Positions 18,601 to 27,593 of a DNA stretch of 64,000 bases are shown piece after piece. The first letter of the stretch is position 1, and every line of letters begins with the position of its first letter. This DNA comes from Streptomyces sp. RKAG290. GTDB taxonomy: Bacteria > Actinomycetota > Actinomycetes > Streptomycetales > Streptomycetaceae. The translations under genes were made by a program, and so were the position numbers. The stretch lies in NCBI RefSeq assembly GCF_023701695.1, contig NZ_JAJOZC010000001.1, forward strand, positions 6,571,894-6,635,893, given 5' to 3'. The notes under the pieces were generated by a model. The model saw only the letters and a list, made by a program, of their open reading frames with translations, ran no database searches and had not been told where the DNA came from.

Positions 18601-20374
18601 GGGCGGGGTCGAGGGGCAGGTACGCGGCGCCGCAGCGCTGGACGGCCAGAGCCGCCACCGGCCAGTCGCTGCCGCGGGCCATGGCCAGGGCCACGATCTG
18701 TCCGGGCCCGGCCCCGCGGCGCGCCAGCTGACCGGCCAACCGGGCTACCCGGTCGTCGAGTTGGGCGTAGCTGAGGGTGTGCCGCGGGGACTCGACGGCC
18801 GGCGCGTCCGGTGTGCGGGCCGCCTGCCGGGTCACCAGCTCGGGCAGCGAGAGAGGGGCCGGGGCGGCGGGCCCGGCGGAGCCTGCGAGCAGCTGACCGC
18901 GCAGGGCGGCGGGCACCAGGTCGATGTCCCCGATGAGCGCCGTGGGGTCGGCGGTGATCTGCCGCAGGAGCTCGACGTAGCACTGCGTCCAGCGGGCCAC
19001 CGTCGCAGGGCTGAAGACATCGGTCCGCAGCCCGAAGCTGCCCTCCATGCCGTCGCCGCTGTCCTTCACCACGCCGACGAGGTCGTGCTCGCCGCCGGTG
19101 TGGATGCGCTCGGGCTCCGCGAACTCCTTCATCACCGAGACGCTGGGCTGCTGCGTCAGGTGCATGAACACCCACTGGAACAGCGGGGCCCGGCCCGCGC
19201 TGCGCTCGGGCGCGGCAGCCGACACGATCCGGCCCACGGGCACGTCCGCGTTGGCCATCAGATCCGGGAAGTCGACGGCGAATCCGGCGAGCACGTCGGC
19301 GAAGGACCGGTCCGGGCCCACCTGCCAGCGGGTCGGCACCGCGTTCATCACGTACCCGATGACCTGGTCCAGGCCCTTGGCCGCACGGTTGGCGATGGGC
19401 GTACCGATCACCAGGTCGTCGGCGCCGCTCACCCGGTGGGCCAGGACGGCGAAGGCGGCCATCAGGACGACGTAGACCGAGGCGCCGCGCTCCCGGGCCA
19501 GGGCCCGCACGGCCGCGGTGGTCGGGGCGTCGATGTGGAAGGGAACCTGCGCGATGCCGTCGCCGTCGGCGATGCCGGCAGTGCCGCCCGCAACGGTGAG
19601 CGGGCCGGGAGGGTCGGCCAGATAGCGCCGCCAGAAGTCGAGCCGGCTCGCGAAGACCCCGGACTCCGCCAGCTCGCTCTGCCAGGACGAGAAGTCGGCG
19701 TACTGGACGGCCGGCCGGGTGAGCGGCGGCTCCAGACCGTCGCGCAGGGCGCTGTACGCCTGGGCGAACTCGTTCTGCAGCACGTCGAAGGACCACCAGT
19801 CGCTGATGGTGTGGTGCAGGCTCAGCATCAGCGTGGAACGCCGCTCGTCGACCCGGACGAAGCGGGCCCGGATCAGCTTGTCCCGGCCCAGGTCGAAGGG
19901 GCGGTTGCGGAAGGTCTCGAAGGCTTCGTCGATCGTCCCGGCGGTGCCCCGCAGGTCCTCACGCTCCAGGTCGAAGGTGCCCTCGTCCGGGAACTCCACG
20001 TGCAGTTCGCCCGACGGGTCCGTCACGATCCTGGTCCGCAGGATGTCGTGGTGACGCTGGATCAGCGTCAGCGCCGCCTCCAGGTGCGCCGGATCCACGG
20101 GCTGCTCGAAGTGGTAGGCGGCGCACAGGTTGAGCGCGGGGGTGCCGGGATACAGCGAGTCGTACACCCACAGGTCGTGCTGCGCGGGGCTGAGCGGCAC
20201 CCGGCGTTCCGGGTCGCGCGGCGGTATGACGGCGGGTATCTCACGGGCCCGCCCCGCCTGAAGGAGGCGGCGCATCAGACGGACCCGCTGCTCCCTGCCC
20301 AGTGCGCCGAACCGGTCGGCCATGGAGGGGGAAGCCGCACCCGGTGCGGTGCGCGAAACGGTGGGGGCGCTCAT
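15674..20374 (-). CDS. NRPS module C-A-PCP-E (three apparent -1 frameshifts)
   Basis: One gene split over three frames, about 1567 residues once corrected. C domain with motif HHTISDWWS, where the usual DG is DW. A domain with HTSGSTGTPKG and NAYGPTE; hand-read code about D-I-G-F-V-G-A-V-V-K. PCP with LGGDSI, the form usual before an epimerase. E domain with HHLAVDGFSW and a C-terminal half (FNYLGRF) in another frame. Breaks map to a G run at 18524-18528, a G run at 16655-16660 and a C run at 16505-16508 (plus-strand bases); one extra base at each restores the frame. The ATG at 20374 overlaps the monooxygenase stop by one base. The module should install a D-residue. Confidence 0.88.
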
Positions 20375-21426
20375 CACAGGTTCTCTTTCAGTTCGGCCAA
20401 CCGGTGCAGCCCGGCCAGTACGTCGTCCCGTCCGATGCCGAAGTCGATGAAGCAGGCGACCTCGTCGACGCCCAGCTCGGCCAGATCGGCGAGCATCTTG
20501 GCGCAGTGGCCCGGGGAGCCGAGGAGGCTGCCCCAGCTCAGATAGCGCTCGAAGGCGAAGTCGGCCAGCATCGCGGTCTGCTGCTCGGAGAGCTGTGCGG
20601 TCGTGGCGTCCGCGGACCGGTTGGCCGCGGTCTGGCGGACGTACGAGGCGAGATACGTCTTGAGGGGTGCGCCCGCCAGCCGGCGGACCTCCGCGTCGTC
20701 GGCGGCGACGAACGTGTGGGCCATGAGCGTGACGCGGCCGTGCGCGTCGGTGCCCCGCTGGTCGGGTGCGGCGGCGCAGGCGGCGCGGTAGAGGGCGATC
20801 TTCTCGGCCAGCTCGTCCCGGCTCTGGCCGACGGTCGCGCCGAGCACCCCGGCGCGCAGCCGGCCGGCCGCCTCCCAGGTCTCCGGGTTGCCGGACGTGG
20901 TGAGCCACAGCGGCAGGGTGTCCTGTACGGGTTTGGGCTGGGGCGTCACGGAGACCGGCGCGCCGGTGCCGTCGGGGTACTCGGCGGGCTCGCCCGCCCA
21001 CAGCGACCGCAGCCGCGGGATGTTCTCCAGTGCGGTCCGCCGGCGGTCCGCGTACTGCTCGGGGGCCAGCGTGAAGTCCTTGGAGTGCCAGCCCGTGGCG
21101 ACGGAGAGACCGACCCTGCCGTGCGAGAGGTTGTCGACGACGGCCCAGTCCTCCGCCACCCGCAGCGGGTGGTGGAGCGGCAGTACGACGCTGCCGGCCC
21201 TGATCCGGATCCGCTCGGTGGCGACGGCGAGCGCCGCGCTGAGCACCGGCGGGCTGGGGAAGACCTGCCCCACCTGCTGGAAGTGCCGCTCGGGGGTCCA
21301 GACGGCGTGGAACCCGAGCCGGTCGGCGGTCCGGGCCACGGTGAGGATGTCCTCGTACGTCTCGGTGTGCCGGGCCTCGCCGGCGGTGGTGCTGTCCGCA
21401 CCGAAGAACATCACACTGAGGTCCAC
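20374..21426 (-). CDS. LLM-class flavin-dependent monooxygenase (NRPS-associated type)
   Basis: A 350-residue luciferase-like monooxygenase using reduced flavin and O2. Recognisable blocks: DLSVMFFG, TVARTADRLGFHAVWTPERHF, GSVVLPLHHPLRVAEDWAVVDNLS, GRVGLSVATGWH. They resemble the subgroup found as domains or separate proteins in NRPS clusters (MupA/Atu3640-like). It could hydroxylate or oxidise a carrier-bound residue; the substrate is unknown. The GTG at 21426 is chosen because AGGAGGAG lies just upstream, inside the end of the preceding NRPS gene, giving a 16-base overlap. The stop overlaps the next NRPS start. This tight coupling argues it works on the minus-strand line. Confidence 0.9.
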   Translation of the reverse strand: MDLSVMFFGADSTTAGEARHTETYEDILTVARTADRLGFHAVWTPERHFQQVGQVFPSPPVLSAALAVATERIRIRAGSVVLPLHHPLRVAEDWAVVDNLSHGRVGLSVATGWHSKDFTLAPEQYADRRRTALENIPRLRSLWAGEPAEYPDGTGAPVSVTPQPKPVQDTLPLWLTTSGNPETWEAAGRLRAGVLGATVGQSRDELAEKIALYRAACAAAPDQRGTDAHGRVTLMAHTFVAADDAEVRRLAGAPLKTYLASYVRQTAANRSADATTAQLSEQQTAMLADFAFERYLSWGSLLGSPGHCAKMLADLAELGVDEVACFIDFGIGRDDVLAGLHRLAELKENL

Positions 21427-24400
21427 TGCGACTCCTCCTGCTTCCTGCTGGGCTGGGTCTGGGGTTCCGGGCGCCGCGCCACGCGGGGGCGGCGCGGGAT
21501 GGGGGCCGAGGCGACCGGTACGGGCAGGGCGGCCGCCCGTTCCAGTACCGCGGCGAAGGCGGCGACGGTCGGGGCGGCGAACAGCTGGGCCACGGTCACC
21601 GGCCGGCCGGCGGCGAGCCGGGCCACGGCGCGCACGGCGCGCAGGGAGTTGCCGCCGAGGGCGAAGAAGTCGTCGTGCGGGCCGGCGCTCGGCACGCCGA
21701 GGACCTCGCACCACACGGCGGCGGTCTCCCGCTCCAGCGTGGTCATCGGGCGCGCGGCCGGGGCCCGGTGCCGGGCCGGCGCCGGGGCGCGGTCGCTCTC
21801 CCCGGCGCGCCGGGGCGGGGCGGGGAGGCCCAGCCGCGACAAGGGCGTGCCGGGGGCGGACGCGGCGGTCTCCAGGGCGTGCGGGAGGGCGTGCGCGAGC
21901 CACTGGACGAATTCCGTCTCCAGTGCCTCCCCGCGGTACTCGAAGGTCAGGGTCAGCCCGTCGGGCGCGCCCCGGTCCGAGGTGGAGTCCGTCACGTCCA
22001 CCAGGAGTTCGAACCTGGCGGCGCCGGTGCGCACGACCTCGACGCCGTCCTCGGCACCGGGCAGCGTGACCTCGGCCCGTGCGTTGTTCTGGAGGGCCAG
22101 CACCACGTCGGTGAAGGGTTGACGGCCGGGGGAGCGCGGCGGGTTGAGGGCCCCGACCACGTCCTCGAACGGCACGTCCTGGTGGGAGAAGGCGGCAAGG
22201 TCCGTCTCCCGTACCCGGGCGAGCAGTTCCGCCGCCGTGGGGTCGCCGGACAGGTCGGTGCGCAGCACCAGCATGTTGACGAAGAAACCGACGACGTCCT
22301 CGACGCTGCCGTCCCCGGCCCGGCCGGCCACCGGGGCGCCGATCGCCAGGTCCTCGTCCGCACCGGCCCGCACCAGCACGGTGGCCAGCGCGGCGTGCAG
22401 GGCCATGAAGAGGGTGGCGCCCCCGGCACGTGCCGACTCGACGACACGGGCGTGGGCCGCCGCGTCGAGCCGGGCCACCACGACCCGGGCGGCCGGTCCG
22501 GGTACGGCGGGCCGGCCGGCGCGGCGGGGCAGCAGCGGACCGTCGGCGGGCAGCCCGTCCAGCTCCTTGCGCCAGTAGGTGAGCTGGCGGGCGGCGAGCG
22601 CGTGCGGGTCGGACGGTGCGCCGAGCCGGTCGAGCTGGTGGCGGGCGTGCTCCGCGTACGGGACGGCGAGCGGCGGGAGTCCGGCCGCGCCGGCGCCCCG
22701 GACCCGTGCCTCGTAGGCGCGTGACAGGTCACGGAAGAGCGGCCGCAGGGACCAGCCGTCCCCGGCGATGTGATGGACCAGCACCAGCAGCGCGTGCTCG
22801 CCCGGCCGCTCCCGGGTGGTGAACAGGGTCGCCCGCACCGGAATTTCGCCGCGCAGGTCGAAGCGGTGGCGGGCCTCCCGGCCGATCTCCCGGTCCACCG
22901 AATCCCCGGCGATCCGCAGATGGCGCAAGGGGGCCGTGCGGCCGCCCCGGTCAGCACCCGCCGTACGGGGGCGCCGTCGTACTCCTCGAAGACGGTGCGC
23001 AGGACCTCGTGACGGTCGGCGACCCGGGCCAGGGCGTCCTCCAATGCGGCCGGGTCCACCGGGCCGCGCAGCCTCACCAGCATCGGCAGGTTGTACGCGG
23101 CTCCGGATCCGAGCCGGTCCAGGAACCACAGCCGGTGCTGCGCGTGCGAGACGGGGAGCGCGCCGGAACGGGTGCCGGACGCGGCGGCGGGTGTCGCGCG
23201 GGGCGCCGGGGGAGCGGTGTCGACGAACGGGGCGAGCAGCGCGGGGGTGGGAGCCTCGAAGAGCCCGCGGATGTCGATCTCGGCGCCGAGTGCGGTGTGG
23301 ATCCGTCCCAGCAGCCGGGCGGCGAGCAGGGAGTGCCCTCCCAGGGAGAAGAAGTCGTCGTCCGGACCGACCGGACCGGTGTGCAGCACCTGGGAGAAGA
23401 GGTCGCACAGCGCGGCCACGGTCCCGCTCGACGCCGGTCGGCCGGCGGGTGCGGGCGCGGGCCCGGGCTCGGGCAGCGCGGACCGGTCCAGCTTCCCGCT
23501 GGGGGTCAGCGGCAGCGCGTCCAGCGGGACGAAGACCGCCGGCACCAGGTAGTCGGCCAGCAGACCGCGGGCGAAGGAGCGCAACCCTGCTTCCTGGAAG
23601 CCGTGTCGGGCGCCACCGCGCGGCACGACGTACGCGGTCAGCTGCCGGTCGCCCGCCGGGTGTTCATGGGCGAGCACCGCCGCCCGGTCGATGTCGGGGT
23701 GCCGGACCAGTACGCTCTCGACCTCGCCCGGCTCCACCCTGAAGCCCCGGATCTTCACCTGGCTGTCGGCCCGGCCCCGGTACTCGAAGACCCCGTCGCC
23801 ACGCCGGCGCCCGAGGTCACCCGTGCGGTAGACGCGCTCCCCGGACGGGGCCGCGACGAAGCGTTCCGCGGTGAGTGAGGGGCGGCCCCGGTACTCGCGG
23901 GCGAGGCCCGCCCCGGCGGCGTAGATCTCACCGGTTCCGCCGTCCGGGACCGGACGGAGCTCCTCGTCGAGGACGTACAGCCGCTTACCGGCCAGCGGAC
24001 GGCCGATGGGCACCGGGCCGGCGCCCAGCTCGGCCGGGACCACCGGGTGCACGGTCAGGAAGATCATGCACTCGACGGGCCCGTAGCCGTTGCTCAGCCG
24101 CAGGTCCGGCCTGCGCTCCAGGGCGCGGGCCGCATGCGGAGGGGACAGGGCCTCGCCGCCCACCACGAGTTCCCGCAGCCCGTCCATCACCTGCGGGTAC
24201 TCGTCGACGACGACGTTGAAGAGGGAGGCCGAGAGGTACATCGAGGTGATGCCGTGCTCGGCGACGAGCCGTGCCATCTGGAAGGGATCGGGCCGCCGCC
24301 CGGGGTGCAGGACGCAGGTTCCGCCGTTCATCAGCGGCCCCCACAGCTCCAGAGCGAACGCGTCCCAGGACAGCGGCGCGCACTGGAGCCAGACGGAGCC

Positions 24401-24937
24401 CGGTCCGAACGAAGCGAAGTCCTGTCCGGTGAGGGTGGACGTGAGCGCGTGGTGCGTCGCGGCGATGCCCTTCGGCCGCCCGGTCGATCCGGAGGTGAAC
24501 ATCACGCAGGCCAGGTCGCCGGACCGGGCAGCGGCGCCGCCGCGGGGCAGCGGCTCGGCCCCGGAGGCGTCCTCGACGTGCACCGGTGTCACGCCGAGTG
24601 GACCGGGCGCGGCGTCCCGGGCCGACACGACCACGGCCGTGCCGGCGTCCTCGGCCATCGCACGCAGCCGTTCGACGGGGAAGGCCGGGTCGAGCATCAC
24701 ATAGGCGGCTCGGGCCTTGAGGATGCCGAGCACCGTCACGACCAGTGCGGTGGAGCGCTCCAGGTACACGCCCACCGTGTCGCCGGGCCGGATGCCCCGC
24801 GCGGTGAGCAGCCCCGCCAACCGGTCGGCCCGGTGGTCGAGTTCGGCGTAGGTGAGCCGTTCGCCGCCATGGATCAGCGCGGTCGCGCCGGGCGCCCGCG
24901 CCGCCTGTTCCTCGAACAGTTCATGCGTGCACCTCAT
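21411..24937 (-). CDS. NRPS A-PCP-C-PCP starter protein (one apparent -1 frameshift)
   Basis: About 1175 residues after correction. Order: A (FTSGSTGRPKG, GYGPVE, core WDAFALELWG; hand-read code about D-A-L-Y-V-G-G-I-F-K), PCP (LGGHSLL), C (HHIAGDG), second PCP (LGGNSL). No A domain serves the second PCP, so it must be charged in trans. With no N-terminal C domain, this is the likely starter of the minus-strand line. The break is in a G run at 22929-22933; one extra base restores a frame of exactly 3528 bases. The ATG at 24937 follows GGGAGGTGAGC and lies inside the end of the MFS gene. Confidence 0.87.
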
Positions 24938-26312
24938 CCCGCTCACCTCCCTGGTGGTCGCTCTGCCCGGCCGGCGCCTGCGGTGCGTCGAGGTCGGGCA
25001 GCAGGACGTCGATGTCCCTGATCGAGCGGCTGGCGAGTCCCCACAGGGCGACGGCGGTCCCGCCGACGCCGGCGAGGAGCAGCATGGCCGCCATGCCGCT
25101 GCCCGGCCCGTCACCGACGAGGGGGCCGAGCGCCGTGAAGAGCCCGGAGCCCTGGGCGGCCTGCGGTTCGAAGACGTGGTCGGCGAGCGGCCCGGCGACC
25201 GCCATGGCCACGGGTACGGAGATCTGCGACAGGAACATCACCGCGCCGAAGACCCGGCCCTGCCATTCGTGGGGGACCTTGGTCTGCACGATCGTCTGCA
25301 TCGACGAGTTGACCGTCGTCATGAGCAGCGCGCCGACCAGGATGGCCAGGCACCAGCCGGTCACGCCGCCGACCAGACCCATCGCCACCAGGCCGGACAG
25401 GCACATGCCGACCACGCCGAGCATCATGCCCCGGCCCCGGTTCGCGGGGCCGCCCCAGGCCGCCAGGAGCAGGGCGCCTGCCACTCCGCCGATGCCGACG
25501 GAGGTGTTGACGGCGGCGAGTGCCCCGTTGCCGGCCCGCAGCAGCACCATCGGCGAGATGAGGGCGAAGCCGAAGACCATGACGAGGTTGACGACGCAGA
25601 AGTTGATGATCAGATCGCGCAGGCTGGGCACCCGGAACAGGTAGCGCAGCCCCTCGACCGCGTCGGCGGTGATCCGCCGGCGCGGTGCGCCGGTGTCCGT
25701 CGCCACCCGGTCGCCGGTGAAGCGCACCAGCCTGATGCCGATGAGGGCGAACGCATAGCTCGCCACGTCGACCAGGAGCGTCGGGCCGATTCCGAAGAGG
25801 GCGACGAGGAGGCCGCCGAGCGCGGGGCCACCGATCCCGGCGGCACTCTTCGCGCCAGCCAGCAGGCCGTTGGTACGGTCGAGTTGGTCCTTGCGGACCA
25901 GGAGGGGCACGGCCGAGGACAGCGCCGGGAACTGGAAGGCGGCACAGACGCCGAGCAGTACGGCGGCCGGATACACCTGCCAGGCCTGGAACCCGCCGAG
26001 GTAGTGGAGCAGGGCCAGCGTGCCCACGACGAGGAGCCCGCCGGCGTCGGCTATCTGAAGTGCGGCGCGCTTGGATATCCGGTCGACGATTGCGCCCGCA
26101 ATGGGGCTGAACACGGCCTGCGGCAGCATGGCGCACAGCGAGAGAATGGTGACGGCGGTTGCCTGCTCACCGCTCGACCACACTTCGACGATGAAGGCGA
26201 ACCGGACCGCCGCGCTGCCTGCCAGGGATACCGCCTGACCGGACCAGACGAGGAGAAAGGGGCCCATTCCCGAGAAACGACCAGGAATGTCCGTTGATAT
26301 CCGGGCGCCCAT
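24921..26312 (-). CDS. MFS transporter, first gene of the minus-strand NRPS operon
   Basis: About 463 residues with roughly twelve hydrophobic segments and an MFS loop 2-3 region (FSPIAGAIVDRISKRAAL). It resembles the drug-efflux-type MFS proteins placed beside NRPS/PKS clusters and probably exports the product across the membrane. The frame is open to 26408. I prefer the ATG at 26312 (MGARISTD), which places the first membrane helix about 15 residues in, but its ribosome-binding site is weak and MGPFLL further in is possible. The 3' end overlaps the first NRPS gene by 17 bases. Confidence 0.88.
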   Translation of the reverse strand: MGARISTDIPGRFSGMGPFLLVWSGQAVSLAGSAAVRFAFIVEVWSSGEQATAVTILSLCAMLPQAVFSPIAGAIVDRISKRAALQIADAGGLLVVGTLALLHYLGGFQAWQVYPAAVLLGVCAAFQFPALSSAVPLLVRKDQLDRTNGLLAGAKSAAGIGGPALGGLLVALFGIGPTLLVDVASYAFALIGIRLVRFTGDRVATDTGAPRRRITADAVEGLRYLFRVPSLRDLIINFCVVNLVMVFGFALISPMVLLRAGNGALAAVNTSVGIGGVAGALLLAAWGGPANRGRGMMLGVVGMCLSGLVAMGLVGGVTGWCLAILVGALLMTTVNSSMQTIVQTKVPHEWQGRVFGAVMFLSQISVPVAMAVAGPLADHVFEPQAAQGSGLFTALGPLVGDGPGSGMAAMLLLAGVGGTAVALWGLASRSIRDIDVLLPDLDAPQAPAGQSDHQGGERDEVHA

Positions 26313-26588
26313 CAGGATTCGTGTCCGTTGTGCTCCGGCGTCCGGCACTTCGTGCCGCCGCCGTCGAATGGTTTGGTCACCACGCCTCAATCTCCCAGGA
26401 TGTCGCATCCCCTGCGGACCACCACGGGTCCCTGTCTGGATCGAACGGGGTCATCATGCGTCCACCGATTACCGCTGCGTTCCCTTAGCGAACGCGGGAA
26501 CGGGAAGGGAGCGGGAACGGATCGGGAGGGAAGCGGGAGCCGGGAGGGCAAGGGTCGTTCCGTAGTTGTCTGCAGAAGGAGTACTCAC
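26313..26588. promoter_or_regulatory. Divergent control region of the minus-strand operon
   Basis: A 276-base gap between the MFS gene (-) and the 143-aa gene (+). It must hold the promoter of the whole 20-kb minus-strand operon. A purine-rich tract at about 26486-26556 contains several near-repeats of GCGGGAACGG and GGGAGGGAAGCGGGA. These direct repeats could bind a regulator such as the nearby SARP, but I cannot define a SARP heptamer with certainty. Confidence 0.4.
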
Positions 26589-27020
26589 GTGAAGGACCCC
26601 AGGGATCGTTCGCCCGACGGGACGGAACTGCGCCAGGCCCTCCAGGACCTCTCCACCGTGGAACGGTGGGCCGAGCACGTGGCGTCCGGCGTTCATACCC
26701 GTCCCTACGCCGCGCCGGAGCCCTGGGAGGGGCCCCAGCTGAGCGTCGAGACCAGGACCGAGAACGGCATGCACACGGTGGCGGGGATCGCGGTGTGGCC
26801 GCCCGGGGACGACGCCTGCCCGGCGGTCCTGGACGAGAAGGAGCGCGTGGTCCTCCGCTCCCTCGTACGTTCCCTGCTCGACCTGGCCGGCCACGAGTCG
26901 GGAACGGCCCGCACGCGCGTGGTCCTCACCCCCGTCGGGCCGCGCGTCGCCGCCTGCCAACTCGACGTGGACCAGGGCGTTTCGTTCGGGATCAGGCACG
27001 AGGCGGACGAGAGGCCGTAG
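26589..27020 (+). CDS. Hypothetical protein, 143 aa
   Basis: A soluble acidic protein with no signal peptide, membrane segment or recognised motif. It has an N-terminal helical part (TELRQALQDLSTVERWAEHV), then alternating strand-like segments (LSVETRTENGMHTVAGIAVWP, TRVVLTPVGPRVAACQLDVD). The GTG at 26589 is chosen because AGAAGGAG lies seven bases upstream; the open frame extends further without a better start. It lies between the MFS operon promoter and the repeat peptide gene. Function unknown; an accessory role with the repeat peptide is possible only by position. Confidence 0.6.
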   Translation: MKDPRDRSPDGTELRQALQDLSTVERWAEHVASGVHTRPYAAPEPWEGPQLSVETRTENGMHTVAGIAVWPPGDDACPAVLDEKERVVLRSLVRSLLDLAGHESGTARTRVVLTPVGPRVAACQLDVDQGVSFGIRHEADERP

Positions 27021-27026
27021 GCGATG

Positions 27027-27081
27027 CCGGTCCGTTCCCGCGGCAGTTCCGGGAGGCGGTATCGCGGCAGGAACGGACCGG
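27027..27081. terminator. Long-loop inverted repeat, terminator or attenuator
   Basis: A perfect 12-bp inverted repeat (27027-27038 with 27070-27081, CCGGTCCGTTCC and its complement) around a 31-base loop. It starts just after the stop of the 143-aa gene and about 80 bases before the repeat-peptide start. It may terminate the first gene or control read-through into the second. Confidence 0.5.
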
Positions 27082-27160
27082 GAACGCCGGTCAGCAACAT
27101 CAGTGGTGTCGGGAAGCGGAACACCGCAAAAACCCACAAACACCACTTAGGGGCGGGACC

Positions 27161-27469
27161 ATGGGACACAAGCTTGCTGGGCTCTTCGGGATCATCGCGG
27201 CGACGCTGGCCTTCGGGATCGGCGTGACGGTCGAGGCGGGGCACTCGGACAGCCCCCGGAGCACCCAGCAGGTTGTCGCCGACGACAAGGGCCCGACGGT
27301 GATCGGTACCCACCTGGTCGCCGACGACAAGGGCCCCACGGTGATCGTCCACACCGACGACGACAAGGGCCCCACGGTCGTCACCGACACGGTCAACGAC
27401 GACAAGGGTCCGACGGTCATCACCGACACGGTCAACGACGACAAGGGTCCGACCTCCCCCGCCATGTGA
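27161..27469 (+). CDS. Secreted repeat peptide with five DDKGPT motifs
   Basis: A 102-residue protein. Residues 1-26 are a hydrophobic N-terminal helix (LAGLFGIIAATLAFGIGV), a signal peptide or anchor. The rest is low complexity, with DDKGPT at residues 41, 55, 67, 80 and 93, four of them followed by a V-I or V-V pair and Thr-rich spacers of about 6-8 residues. The unit length is 12-14 residues. This repeated-core layout is seen in some ribosomal peptide precursors and some cell-surface peptides. No modifying enzyme is adjacent, so I do not call it a RiPP. ATG at 27161 preceded by AGGGGCGGG; a terminator follows. Confidence 0.7.
   Translation: MGHKLAGLFGIIAATLAFGIGVTVEAGHSDSPRSTQQVVADDKGPTVIGTHLVADDKGPTVIVHTDDDKGPTVVTDTVNDDKGPTVITDTVNDDKGPTSPAM
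27281..27454 (+). repeat. Five in-frame tandem repeats encoding DDKGPT
   Basis: Units begin at 27281, 27323, 27359, 27398 and 27437. The core GACGACAAGGG(C/T)CC is nearly the same in all five. The last two full units (GTCAACGACGACAAGGGTCC) are identical at DNA level, pointing to recent expansion. Periods are 42, 36, 39 and 39 bases, all multiples of three. Confidence 0.9.
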
Positions 27470-27488
27470 TCCCACCGCCCCGACACAA

Positions 27489-27520
27489 GCGCCCCGCACC
27501 GGAGTCACGGTGCGGGGCGC
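27489..27520. terminator. Hairpin terminator between repeat peptide and SARP gene
   Basis: A perfect 13-bp stem (27489-27501 with 27508-27520) with a GAGTCA loop. It lies between the stop of the repeat peptide (+) and the stop of the SARP regulator (-), so it could serve both. Confidence 0.85.
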
Positions 27521-27593
27521 GGTGCTGTCCGACCCGGAGCCGGCGGGCCGGCGGGGCGGAGTGCGCGGTGCTTCCTCGGGCCGGGACCTGCCG

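Noticed and set aside
27281..27454. Short tandem repeats as a CRISPR array
   Set aside because: The repeats stay in frame in a protein with a signal-like start, the periods vary by codons, and no cas gene or unique spacers exist.
27161..27469. Repeat peptide plus ATP-grasp enzyme as a graspetide (omega-ester peptide) system
   Set aside because: The only ATP-grasp gene is 32 kb away, inside the diamino acid operon, and looks like an amino acid ligase. The repeat lacks the TxKxPSD core of microviridins.
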